A DNA stretch of 64,000 nt. Source: Caecitellus pseudoparvulus. Taxonomy: Eukaryota > Bigyra: Bicosoecida. The DNA lies in contig CBFFRQ010000089.1 in assembly GCA_965644315.1 (NCBI GenBank), positions 806,001 through 870,000 of the forward strand, in the 5' to 3' direction. The notes under the pieces were generated by a model. The model saw only the letters and a list, made by a program, of their open reading frames with translations, had not been told where the DNA came from and ran no database searches. Positions 34,790-44,800 of the stretch are shown one piece after another (position 1 is the first letter of the stretch; each line of letters opens with the position of its first letter). Made by a program: the position numbers and the translations under genes.

Positions 34790-35372
34790 TCACTTCAAGG
34801 CGTTGGCAGCCTGCAGGGCCCCCTCCAGCTTGCCTGAGCGGTGCATGGCGGCGGTCTCGTCGCCGCCGCCGATGCATGAGCCGCCGATGAACACGCTGGG
34901 CACCGTACCCCGCCCAGTCAGGTTCTTCACGGACGCCTGCACGGCGCCTCCATCGGAGCGATCGTCCTGCAATGCAGACAGAGCATGGTGCGCACTGCGA
35001 GCAGCGTGGCGAGACGCAGCACGCACTAGCTCCACCACCACGATGTCCTGGATGTCGTAGTGGGACAGGGCTTCCTTCTGCGGAGGGCCGGGGTGTGCGT
35101 GCTCTTCAGCACGGCAAGACAGCAAAGCAAAGATGACACAGTTGACACACTCACCGCCTTCTCGCAGTAGGGGCAGTACGTCTTGCTGTGAGCAGGGCTT
35201 GTGGGCAGGTGAGTGCTGGAGCGAAGCCAGGCGCTGCGCCACTTGGCAGTGACCCAGTGAAAGCGTCAATGGAGCACCACGACACGCACGAGAAGACAAC
35301 GACTGCATGCTTGTCCAGAAGCTCCTCCACGAACGCGTCGCTCTTGGGCGTTGCGCTGGCTGCAGCTCCCAT
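34790..35372 (-). CDS. Dithiol (class I) glutaredoxin
   Basis: Glutathione-dependent thiol oxidoreductase. Four short exons, 35372-35290, 35185-35155, 35077-35027 and 34966-34790, give 113 aa, the normal size for the family. The active site exists only after splicing: exon 1 ends in VVVF plus TC, and exon 2 supplies KTYCPYCEKA, so Cys32-Pro-Tyr-Cys35. Exon 4 carries the cis-Pro motif GTVPSVFIGG and the glutathione-binding GGGDET. The start at 35372 (MGAAASATPKSD) has no obvious targeting peptide; MGAAAS could be N-myristoylated (inference). Introns are 104, 77 and 60 nt. Divergent from the TPP1-like gene. Confidence 0.95.
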
Positions 35373-35592
35373 GGCTGCCTGGCAGCGGAGAATGTGTGCG
35401 CTGATTCCCGCAGGGGGGGAGGGGGGGGCACGACTGCGTGCGGGGGAAATGCACATTGGGCGCTATCCCCAATGTAGGCCAAAAATATTTTGATAAACAG
35501 TTCTCACTCCGCCCGGCCCACTGCACTGCGCTTGGGCTGCTTGGCACGTTTGCCTCTGGTGCACTGCACCTGCCACGCAAACCGAGCTCACC
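35373..35592. promoter_or_regulatory. Divergent promoter region, glutaredoxin / TPP1-like
   Basis: 220 bp between two divergent start codons. It contains a distinctly AT-rich box around 35480-35498, including the palindrome AAAATATTTT at 35482-35491, in a GC-rich background; this is a candidate TATA-like element. A long G-rich run lies at about 35412-35428. Assignment to either gene is not possible. Confidence 0.5.
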
Positions 35593-37591
35593 ATGTTCTC
35601 CATCAGCAAGCTGCTGCTCGCCGCGGCTGTGGCTGCATGTGCATGCGGGACTTGGGCGGCGACAGCCCCTGCCGGCTGGACTCAGGGCCCGTGCGTGCCT
35701 GCGTGTGTGGCGTGAAGCTCTGCGCTGGTCGGCACGCCACGCTGTCTTGGCTTTGCAGGCGGGCGTCTGGCGACGCGCAGCTATCCCTGCTCTTCGCCGT
35801 CAAGCTGGCCAGCACACAGAAGCTGACTTCGGAGCTGTATGCTGTCAGCGACCCCGCTTCACCCCGCTTCGGCCAGCACCTGTCCAAGGCGGAGGCGGAT
35901 TCTCTCGTCACCCCAGTGCGTGCTCCGTGATTCGGCACCTGCGGCCTGGCTGCTCGTCTGCTGCGCGCGCGGCCAAGGCGGCGCTGCACGCCTGGCACCC
36001 CTCACCCCCCCTCCCCACTCCCAGGATGCCACCGCGCTGGAGGCGGTCAAGGGCTTCTTGGCGCAGCATGGGCTGGCTGGCACCCCCCTCGGGAGCGGCG
36101 GTAAGGCTGCCCTGGCGTGCACAAAGCAGGTCACGCCTCACCAGCACGCCTGACCCCACCCATGCCCGCAGAATACGTCTCTGTGACCGTGCCTGTCGCC
36201 AAGGCTGAGGAAATGCTGGGTGCCGAGTACTACACCTGGACTGCAGGGGACGCCACCGTCACGCGCTCCCTCGCACTGAACCTGCCCACGGCCTTGGCAG
36301 GCGCCGTGGACTTCGTGTCCCCCACCACCGGCTTCCCCAGCGCGCGGACGCCAGTGCCCCAAGTTGCCTACCGTGGCCGCCGACTGCGTGGACTGTCCTC
36401 CTCCTCCTACGTGGATGACCGCGCGGCAGCTGAGGTCATCACCCCCAGCGTCATTGGGCAAGTCTACGGCACAGCCGATGCCACGACGCAGGGCAACTTG
36501 CAGGGCAACAAGGTGGCTGTGGCGCAGTTCCTGGGGCAGTTTTACAGCCCCGATGACCTGGAGACGTTCTTCCAGGACTTCGTGCCCACCGCTGAAGGCC
36601 GCAAGCCGACGGTGTACGGCCCGAACGACGCCGGCAACCCTGGCGTGGAGGCGAGCCTGGACATCCAGTACGCCATGGGCGTGGCCTCCCATGTCCCCAC
36701 TGACTTCTTCTCTACCCCTGGGCAGCAGCCTGGCAGCCCCGAGAATGAGCCGTTCTTGACTTGGCTCACAAAGCTCGGCGGCTTCAGCGATGGCGACTTG
36801 CCTCAAGTGGTGTCAGTCAGCTACGGTGCGTTGGGGGCGCATGACACAATGCGGTGCATCCTGCCCACTCCCAGCACGCTTTCCCTCCCTGCACAGGCGA
36901 CAATGAGGACACGGTGCTGTTCGACTACGCCGTGCGAGTGAACGTTGAGTTCCAGCGACTGGGCGCACGAGGCGTGACCTTCCTGTTCTCGTCCGGTGAT
37001 GGTGGCGTGGCTGGCAGCCAGACGACGCCCTGCACCGACTTCATCCCCACCTTCCCTGCTGCTTCCCCGTACGTCACGGCTGTCGGCGGCACGCGGCGTG
37101 TCAGCGCCACTGGCGAGGTGGCCGCCAGCCTCAGCAGCGGCGGCTTCTCCAACTACTGGCCACGCCCTGCGTACCAGGACGAAGCCGTCGCGGCGTACAA
37201 GGCAAACATGACTGGCCAGCTCCCGCCTGCCGCGCACTTCAACCAGACTGGCGCAGGCTTCCCTGACGTCGCCGCCTTTGCCGAGAACTTCCAGGTGGTG
37301 TACAAGGGCAGCACCATCCCCGTCGCTGGCACGTCCTGTGCCAGCCCCACCTTCGCGGCTGTGCTGTCCCTCGTCAACGGTGCTCGCATGGTGCAGGGCA
37401 AGGGTTCCCTTGGCTGGATCAACCCTTGGCTGTACAAGAACGGGCACTTGTTCACGGACATCGTCAGCGGCAACAACCCCGGATGTGGCAGCCCTGGCTT
37501 CTACGCTTCGGCTGGGTGGGACCCCATCACTGGCTGGGGCTCCCCCAACTACAACAAGCTCGTGGATGCTCTTGTGTTTGACCGGGAGTAA
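35593..37591 (+). CDS. TPP1: Tripeptidyl-peptidase 1-like sedolisin (peptidase S53)
   Basis: Acid serine protease that removes tripeptides, lysosomal in animals. Five exons: 35593-35690, 35759-35915, 36025-36100, 36172-36825, 36897-37591, total 559 aa, nearly the length of human TPP1. A signal peptide (MFSISKLLLAAAVAACACG) decides the start. A pro-domain follows ('KLASTQKLTSELYAVSDPAS'). Catalytic residues: Glu270 and Asp274 in GVEASLDIQYAMG, oxyanion Asp363 in FSSGDGG, Ser475 in GTSCASPTFAA. Human TPP1 numbering for the Glu, Asp and Ser is 272, 276 and 475. The C-terminal calcium-site region 'GWDPITGWGSPNYNKL' is intact. One intron starts GTAAGG, a rare type in this window. Likely vacuolar/lysosomal or secreted. 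Confidence 0.95.
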
Positions 37592-38013
37592 TGCACCTGC
37601 TCTTTGATTGGCACTTTGAATGGGCGCACCCTGGCACCAGCGCAGCGGGTGTTCACTGACACGTGGGTTTTGAGCTCTCCATTCAAGGGGATTGGCAAAA
37701 ATTGCACAGGGGACTAATTCCCCTTTCTGCCAGGACCCCTTCAAGATCTTGTCTTGCAAGTAGCTGCCCCCCCCCCCTTCTGCATTGCTCAGAACGACTT
37801 CACTTCCGCTGGCGTGCCGCAGCGGAAATCGAAGGTTCGAATACTGCAGTCCTTGTGAAGGATACCACCACAGGAAAACAGCCTGGGGTAGCGTGAATCC
37901 ACGATTGAATGTCCAGGGCATGGTGCTGTTCGCGCCTCGTTGCAACCAGTGAGAGACGCTGGCGTGTGCCACCCCGTTGGCACCACCACTGAAACGCAGT
38001 CGCTTTGCTTTCG
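37592..38013. other. Intergenic, 422 bp; poly-C run and small hairpin
   Basis: Contains an 11-base C run at 37767-37777 and a short inverted repeat around 37711-37727 (AGGGGA..TCCCCT). Upstream exons of the phosphodiesterase cannot be excluded. A GGTTCGAAT string near 37830 is not part of a tRNA. Confidence 0.45.
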
Positions 38014-40605
38014 ATGTGCCACAGAGGCCTCCTGTGCGAAGGGAGGAGACAATGGTCGAACGTGGTCAGGCAAAACGCCTTGAGCCTGTTGCTAGCCGGA
38101 TGGGGCATGATCTCAGCGGGTGGGAGCGTGGCTCTGCTGTTGCATGCTGGGAGCAGAGTCACTGGCGTTTTCCTTTGTTGCGGCTGCGTGTGCTGTGCTG
38201 CTGCTCTGCTTCCGGTGTGGGAAGCGGGAAAGGGAAAGGCACGCAAGGGTTTGAATGGTAGATGCGCAAAGGCTCGGCATGCGTGCGCTGGAATGTCTGC
38301 GCTTTCGCTCCTCGGCGCCGTTGTGGCCTGCATGATGGAGCCAGGCTTGCCAGCCCTTGTACCAAGCGTGCCCATTCTCCTGTCTCTTCATGTCATGAAT
38401 TCCCTCTTGCTGCTTTGGCTCAGACTGCACCCAGTCATGTGCAGTGTGAACGCCACGCGTGCTGGGCTTGCCACACTGCTATGTGTCGGCTGCTTGGCAT
38501 TGTTGGCAGCAACTCGAGGGGCAGTCGCTGCTGGCGTATTCGCAGCTACATGCTGCTCTGCTGTAGCGCTCATTCCAACACTCCGCCTCCTACTTGAGAA
38601 GATGGTGGACGCAGCGACTTCCATGCCCTTGGTGCATTCCGTCCAGGGCGGAACGGAGGCACCTCCCACGCCACAGGCCTCCAGCCAGCCTTTCTTTCGG
38701 TGGTCCAAGCAGGTACACCCCGCCAAGCTTGCTCTCGGTCCACCTCGCCCTTTGTTGCGCTCAAAAAGCGCTTCAGTCAAGCCAACTGTCAACAGGAGGG
38801 AGGGCGCGCTAGCTATCGGAAGCTCGGGAAAAGGCTCCAGCGATGGCTCGTCATTGGACGCCGACACGAGGCGGTGGCTGAGCTCAGAGTTGACCAATGA
38901 GTCACTGAGTACGAGGCAGGCGAGCTTCCAACCCCTGAAGAAACGCATCAGCACAATGGACATGGGGAGCTTCGTCGCCGCTACGGGGGTCCTGGCGACT
39001 GCCGATACACTGTGGCTTCCACCGACCAAGGCAGGGCACGTCTCACCCTCACCTCTCGCAGATGAATCTGCGGATAAACAAATCGCAGCGTACCAAGTTG
39101 GAGTGGAGTCTGTGACGACATCTCCCGTGAGCTCAGCTCGGAGCAGTGCCTGCAGTCAGCTCTCCCGGAAAGGGCCACACGAAGGCTGGGCCAGACACAG
39201 CAGTGCTGCAAGTCTGCATTCCAGCCACAGCTTCCACCTTGGTGCATCTCATGCAGTGACGGGCCGGCCCCGACAAGGTCTCTTCAAGATCAAGTCCCAG
39301 CCGGGAGGCTTGAGCGCCAAGTACCCACGCGCATTGCGAGGGGAGGAAGACCTTCTGGACTTCCTGCTACCATCCAGCAGCCCAAGCTGGCTGCCCAGGC
39401 AAGGTCAAGTTGAAAAGGAAGACTTCGCCAGGACTCTAGGCTGCGTAGCGGACTGGAACTTCAATGTGTTCCGTTTCGCCTCGCACTGCAATGCCCAGCC
39501 ACTGCTGGGGGTCATGCGGTACAGCATGGCAGCCTTGAATGTGCTGGAATTGCTGCACGTTCCATCTTCCACTTTCTACGCGTGGGTGCAAGAAGTCGAA
39601 GCGAACTATTGTCGGGTGCCGGACAAGCCCAACCCGTACCACAATGCTTTCCACGCAGCGGACGTCGTGCAGGCCACTCTCATGTTCGTGGTGAGCCCCA
39701 AGGTGTCCCCAGTCATCACGGAAGTGGAGGCCCTGTCCCTCATCCTAGCAGCGTGCATGCACGACTTCAGGCACCCAGGCGTGAGCAACGCCTACCTCAT
39801 CGCCCAACAGCACGAGCTTGCTCTGCGGTACAACGACTTGTCGGTGCTGGAGAACTTTCACGCCGCAGAAGCATTTGCCTCCATGCGCCGAGAACCTCAC
39901 AGACTCTTGTCCAAGATGCCGCCAGAGTCGGCTCGAGTGCTGAGGGCGTCCATGGTCAGCTGCATCCTGGCCACTGACCTTGCTCGCAGCAAGCACTACC
40001 TGGACAACCTCGCTCGCGAGCTGCCCTTGCCCAGTGGGGTGGCCCCGACCGCCGACCAGCGCTTGGCCATCATGCAAGTGGCCCTGAAGTGCGCGGATGT
40101 CTGCCATGCTGCTCGCACGCCAGCTGTCCACCGCCGCTGGTCTGCGCTGGTGTCCGAGGAGTTCCACAGGCAAGGGGACTTGGAGCGGGCGGCAGGCATG
40201 CCCATCTCACCGCTGTGTGACCGCAAGAACTTCGACCTGCCCAATAGCCAGATGGGATTCATTGAATTCGTCGTAAGGCCATGTTTCTCCATTTGGACCG
40301 CCTTCTGCGGACCTGGGCCGTGGGTTGAGAGCCTGCAAGCCAACGAGAGGTTCTGGGCTGACAGCCAGGGCGCTGGCAGCCGAGCCATAACCCACAGCCT
40401 GCCGCACGTCGCGGATGCACAGCACTCCCCCATCCCCTCTGAAGATGACAGCGATGAGGCTGAGGATGTCATCACGGTCCTGCATGCGCGGGAGCTGGAT
40501 GTCGCGCTTACTTCCGCAGGCAGCTCGGCTGGCCAAGTTCCGGCAGTGTGTGTCAGCTTGGCCGGCTCGGCTTCCAGTGACGCAAAGAACGACTTGGATG
40601 TGTGA
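38014..40605 (+). CDS. 3',5'-cyclic nucleotide phosphodiesterase with N-terminal membrane domain
   Basis: Hydrolyses cAMP and/or cGMP. ATG at 38014; 863 aa. Residues ~25-200 hold about five or six hydrophobic segments (e.g. 'ALSLLLAGWGMISAGGSVAL'), so the protein is membrane-anchored. A ~300-residue Ser-rich linker follows. The class I catalytic domain starts near residue 470: 'NPYHNAFHAADVVQATL' (His543, His547), 'AACMHDFRHPGVSNAYLI' (His583, Asp584), ALKCADVCHAARTP (Asp695), and the nucleotide-clamping Gln746 in SQMGFIEF. All metal ligands are present. Substrate preference cannot be read. The start could lie in an unseen upstream exon. Its stop is 12 bp from the stop of the convergent NSE2-like gene. 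Confidence 0.92.
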   Translation: MCHRGLLCEGRRQWSNVVRQNALSLLLAGWGMISAGGSVALLLHAGSRVTGVFLCCGCVCCAAALLPVWEAGKGKARKGLNGRCAKARHACAGMSALSLLGAVVACMMEPGLPALVPSVPILLSLHVMNSLLLLWLRLHPVMCSVNATRAGLATLLCVGCLALLAATRGAVAAGVFAATCCSAVALIPTLRLLLEKMVDAATSMPLVHSVQGGTEAPPTPQASSQPFFRWSKQVHPAKLALGPPRPLLRSKSASVKPTVNRREGALAIGSSGKGSSDGSSLDADTRRWLSSELTNESLSTRQASFQPLKKRISTMDMGSFVAATGVLATADTLWLPPTKAGHVSPSPLADESADKQIAAYQVGVESVTTSPVSSARSSACSQLSRKGPHEGWARHSSAASLHSSHSFHLGASHAVTGRPRQGLFKIKSQPGGLSAKYPRALRGEEDLLDFLLPSSSPSWLPRQGQVEKEDFARTLGCVADWNFNVFRFASHCNAQPLLGVMRYSMAALNVLELLHVPSSTFYAWVQEVEANYCRVPDKPNPYHNAFHAADVVQATLMFVVSPKVSPVITEVEALSLILAACMHDFRHPGVSNAYLIAQQHELALRYNDLSVLENFHAAEAFASMRREPHRLLSKMPPESARVLRASMVSCILATDLARSKHYLDNLARELPLPSGVAPTADQRLAIMQVALKCADVCHAARTPAVHRRWSALVSEEFHRQGDLERAAGMPISPLCDRKNFDLPNSQMGFIEFVVRPCFSIWTAFCGPGPWVESLQANERFWADSQGAGSRAITHSLPHVADAQHSPIPSEDDSDEAEDVITVLHARELDVALTSAGSSAGQVPAVCVSLAGSASSDAKNDLDV

Positions 40606-40617
40606 GCAATGCAGCTG

Positions 40618-41670
40618 TTACTGTCCTGGCTCTGTTTTCACATGCACGGGTCCACCCTTCGCACCTCCTCCGCTGCTCGGCGGCAGGGGCGCCGCAGTGC
40701 TGCCACGGGAGCGTGCCGCACCGCCCCCCCCAGCACTGCCCAACACAAGAACCTCTCCCCCCTCTTCATCAGTCTCATCACCGCTGGAGTCTGAATCCTG
40801 CTGCACCCGGATGCTGGCTCTTTGCACCTGGGCTTGCTGCTGCAGCGCCACTGTTCGGAGGTCTGGCTCGGTGGCATTAGAACGGAATGGCTTGCCGCAC
40901 TCAGGGCAGGACAGCGCGCCATCAGGCCCTCTAGGCATTTGCAGCATGGCAGATTTGGACATGACGTGGCCGCAGGGGGTCACGACTGGCTCCACCAGAG
41001 TCTCACGAGTCAGGGGGCACAGGAAATCCCGCTCCAACAGGGACTGCGTGCGCTGCCCCACAAGCACGTCGTCTTGCCCATCTGGATCCTTGGCAACGGC
41101 GGCCTGGGGAGTGAGGAGGGGCAGTTGTGGCGAAAGCGTGCGCATGGCGGGGAGGGTGTGGCGGGGAACACACCAACACCTTGGCTTGGTCCACGTTCTG
41201 TGCGGTGATGTGCAGGGAGCGCTGCACACCATGCTCCAGGGCGGCAAAGGCAGACTTGCCCCGCAGCTCCTCAGACACTTTGGTCAGCGCGTCTTCCAGG
41301 CGGGCGGACGCCTCCGTCTGTACGCAGTGGCAGTCGAGATAGTGGAGCAGCTGAGCTGCAGCGCGCCGGGCAGCACTCGCACCTCTGGAATGTCAGTCGG
41401 CATGGTGCCGTCCTCTCCCCAAGACTTGACCAACGCTCCCAAGCTGCGCTTGGCCGATGTGGAGGCCAGCTTCAGGATGGCTTCATGCTCCACTGCGGAC
41501 TTGAGCTTCTGCATCTCAGTTCCCATGGCCGCGGCCAGCTCCAACATTTCCTCATCAGCGTCTGTAGCCGGCAGTGTCACCCCCCCTTCAGACCAGCAGT
41601 TTGCCGCTGCATCAACGAGCACCTCGGCCACGAACAGGTCACCCTCCGCGTCGAGCTGCTGGGATGTCAT
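40618..41670 (-). CDS. NSMCE2: NSE2/MMS21-like SP-RING SUMO E3 ligase
   Basis: Subunit of the SMC5/6 complex in the family. Exons 41670-41383, 41317-41180, 41103-40618, total 303 aa, phase 0 throughout (introns 65 and 76 nt). Residues 1-142 are helical, as expected for the part that docks on SMC5. The SP-RING is 'DFLCPLTRETLVEPVVTPCG' (Cys171, Cys186), His188, then LSCPECGKPF (Cys208, Cys211) and TEPDLRTVAL. In human NSE2 the zinc ligands are Cys185, His187, Cys210, Cys215, so position and order agree, but the last pair is spaced C-x2-C, as in a RING, instead of C-x4-C. A U-box/RING ubiquitin ligase is the alternative. The tail is acidic Ser/Asp/Glu (SSGDETDEEGG) and could bind SUMO (inference). 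Confidence 0.7.
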
Positions 41671-41834
41671 GTGTGGTGCGGAAATTGGCGCCTTGCAACT
41701 GCCCTGGCGTTTTGAATGTCGCTGACGGCCTGTGGGCGCACGAAGGGCAGGCGTGTTGGTTTTGTCTTGTGTTCACGTGGATTGAAAATTACTGTGTATG
41801 CATTGTAGCGTCATCAAGCGCTTGGGCGTCCCGA

Positions 41835-44800
41835 TCACCCCATGGAGCCGTGCCGCACGCGCGAAGCTCCACCGCCTGGCATGGACACTCGCACTGACCG
41901 GCCGGAGGCGCTGCCTCGCCGAGGCTGAGCTGCCCGCCCACCCCCCAGCACAAGACCGCCTCGTCTGGGGCTACTCACAATCTCTGAGAGCTTTGCCTCC
42001 AGCTCCTGCGAGGAGCACGTGCCAGCCAGGCCCTGGCCAGATGCGGCCAGCAACCCTGCGAGCTGGCTAGCTGACACGCTGCTGCGCCGCCCCCCATCTG
42101 CCTCCAGTACGCCCTCCCATGCCCTGGCCAGCAAGCCCACAGCAGGACCACAAGCCTGCAGGCAGGTCAGGGGCAGGGTCACCCCCAGCTGGGCAGACTG
42201 CGCGTCGGCGAGCAGCGGACAGAGGAGGTGCAGGACTTGCGAGGGGTTCCCCGGCGCGTGAGCGAGGAGGGCACTGGTGCAGGCAAAGGAAGTCCATGTT
42301 CCTCGCAGAAGGGTGCGCATGAGCACTGTCAAGGCGGTGCGCAGCGTGTGGGGTGTGGCGTGGCCACCCACCGCGGGGGCGGACGGGCTGCTGAGCCAGC
42401 TGGACAGCATCCGCGCAACGTGGCGACGCCGGAAGGCTGGGAGGGAGCCAGATGCAGCCCAAGGCTGTAGGCTGACAGCCGCCCCAGCTGCCGAGGTAAG
42501 GAAGAGGTGCTGGGCCATGATGCCGCCACACAGCGCCGTGGAGGCGAGCACTGTTTGGGCTGCGGTTTCACCCGCTCCTGCTGCTTCGAGGGGCGTGCGC
42601 AAGGCGGCGGCGTCCGGGAGAGCCCCCAAAAACGCCGTGCAAGTGGAGATCAGGGCAGTACTCCACTCATCTGCCGCGGCACCTGCGAAATGCACCGTCA
42701 AGGCGCCCGAGGAGAGCAGGCGGCAGGCTGAGCACGTCAGCAAGACCACTAGGGGAACAGCGGTGCCTGGCAAGACACTGTCCACAGAGGTCATGCAGTC
42801 AAGCACACCTTGCACGGCAGGACGGGTGTCAGTGGCTGCTTTCAGGCTAGCAAGGCTAGCTAGGAGCTGATCGACGGCGGGCTGCTGCAGCAAGCCCACT
42901 GTGGCGAAACAAGCTGTGGCGGCAGGTGGTAGCGCATGGCCCTCCAGGTGCAGGCATGACAGGGCGTGCAGCATGTGACTGGCGGGGAGCAGGCTTGCCT
43001 GCGATCCTTGAGCTGTCGGTGCTCGTGAAGCCAAGGCCCTGATGACTTCCCCAGACACCAGCATGCCTGCCGTGAACCCTGGCATGACGCGCTGCACTGT
43101 TGTGAACAGGTCAAACGCCTCCCGTAGCGTCGCAAGGGCAGCTGCCACGCGCCGCCTCGTGCGACTTGAACGATGCAGGGGGCTCCTACCGCCACGCGAC
43201 CTGGATGCTTGGCGTGGCGGCGGTGAGGGAGTTCCTGACACAGTCGCAGGTGGTGCTTGGGGCTCGTGTTCCGCCGCCGCGGCGACCTGTTGAGCACGTG
43301 CCAAGTGGCCAAATGCCAGGGCCTCAGAGGCCACAAGGCAGGGCGGGATGACTTGAGTGCACAGGTGCACGACTTGGGAGTGGGACAAGCCAGCTGTGTC
43401 GCTGGTTGCGGGTGTGCTGCGACTCGCAGGCGCCGCCGCGACAACGGCGCTGCTCAAAGCACGCAGCGCATCATGGGCTGCGCTGGGAGAGGCTTGGCAC
43501 ACTTGCAGCAAGTGGTCACAGTACAGCTGCAAGAGGGGCGGGTGAGACACACCCGCTACGCCCATGTCTGCCAGGGTGTTGCCCAGCAGCGCAGAGTATG
43601 ACGAGAGAGCCTGCAGTGCCCCATTCCAGCTGGGTACAAGACCAGACACATCTTTCCAAGCAACGTGATATGCACCCATCAGGGTGGCTAGCGGGTGGGG
43701 AACCCCACTGCCCTGTGCCGCCCCCACAGCAGCTTGCCAGTGCTGCAGCACCCACTGCGAGCGCCCCCTGCTGAAAGCTGACAGCAGGCAGCAAACAGCC
43801 ACCACCCTTGCCAAAATGGGCAGTGCGTGGTGGTCGTGCCCGCCAGACGTCAGCGCACTGCCCAGCACCACCTGTGAGTCGAAGGTAGAGGGCTGCCGTC
43901 CACCGCCTTCGAGGCGCAGCAAGCCCATGAGCCCAGTGAGCAGTCCTTCCAGGTTCTGCTCCACCTCTGCAGGAGGCGCTGCATCGGCGCCCCCTGCTGC
44001 TGCGCGTGTCACACACCAGGCATGACTGGCAGACACACACCACACGACTCGGCGCAGAGTGCCCGCCAGGACAGGTGCCATGAGGCCCAGCACGGTCCCA
44101 CCGTGTTCCCGCTCCAGTGGCGCATCCAAGCCCTCACGGAGCTGCACTAAGAACCGCTGCAGGAGGATGCTTGCCGTCGCAGATGTTGCCTGGACCAGGT
44201 CGTGGCGGTGTGCAGACGCCTGCTGCGGGCTGTGCGACAAGCCGCGGTGAGCCGCCACAGTGATGCAGGCTTCCAGCAGCGAAACACACAGCCCACTGGC
44301 GGACAGCAAGGCCCGCGAGGCTGGCGTGTTCCATACCGGAACGCAGCAAAGCTGTAAGTTGTACTGGAAGGCGTCTTTGTTGCTGGACCGCCCCTCCCGG
44401 AGAACAAATGCGGTGAAGTCGCCGGAGTTCTGACCCCAGGCACCGCCAGCCGAACTCGCGTCTCCATCTCGCTCCCCAGATGCCTCCACTGCGTGGGCCA
44501 GCCAGGCCGCAACGATGGGGTGGTCCCGCCCACTGGTGCCTTCATCCAGCTCCCCCTCACTGTCGTCGCTGTCCAAGCTGCCCCGCCGACTGTACACGTG
44601 GCCGCCAGGGGACGCTGGGTCTGCAGCCACACCGTGCGTGAGGCTGGCCACCACAGCACGGCACTGTGCACGCCACAAGACTGTGAACACATCCAGAGCT
44701 GCCGTGGCCACAGAGGGCGCCGTGTCTGGCGCGTGCAAGACGCACCACGGCACCACCGGCTCCAGGGCACGCAGCGCGTCTGACATGGCCACCACCAGTG

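Noticed and set aside
37825-37845. GGTTCGAAT string resembling a tRNA T-loop
   Set aside because: Flanking bases do not pair to a T-stem, and no anticodon or D-arm is found upstream.
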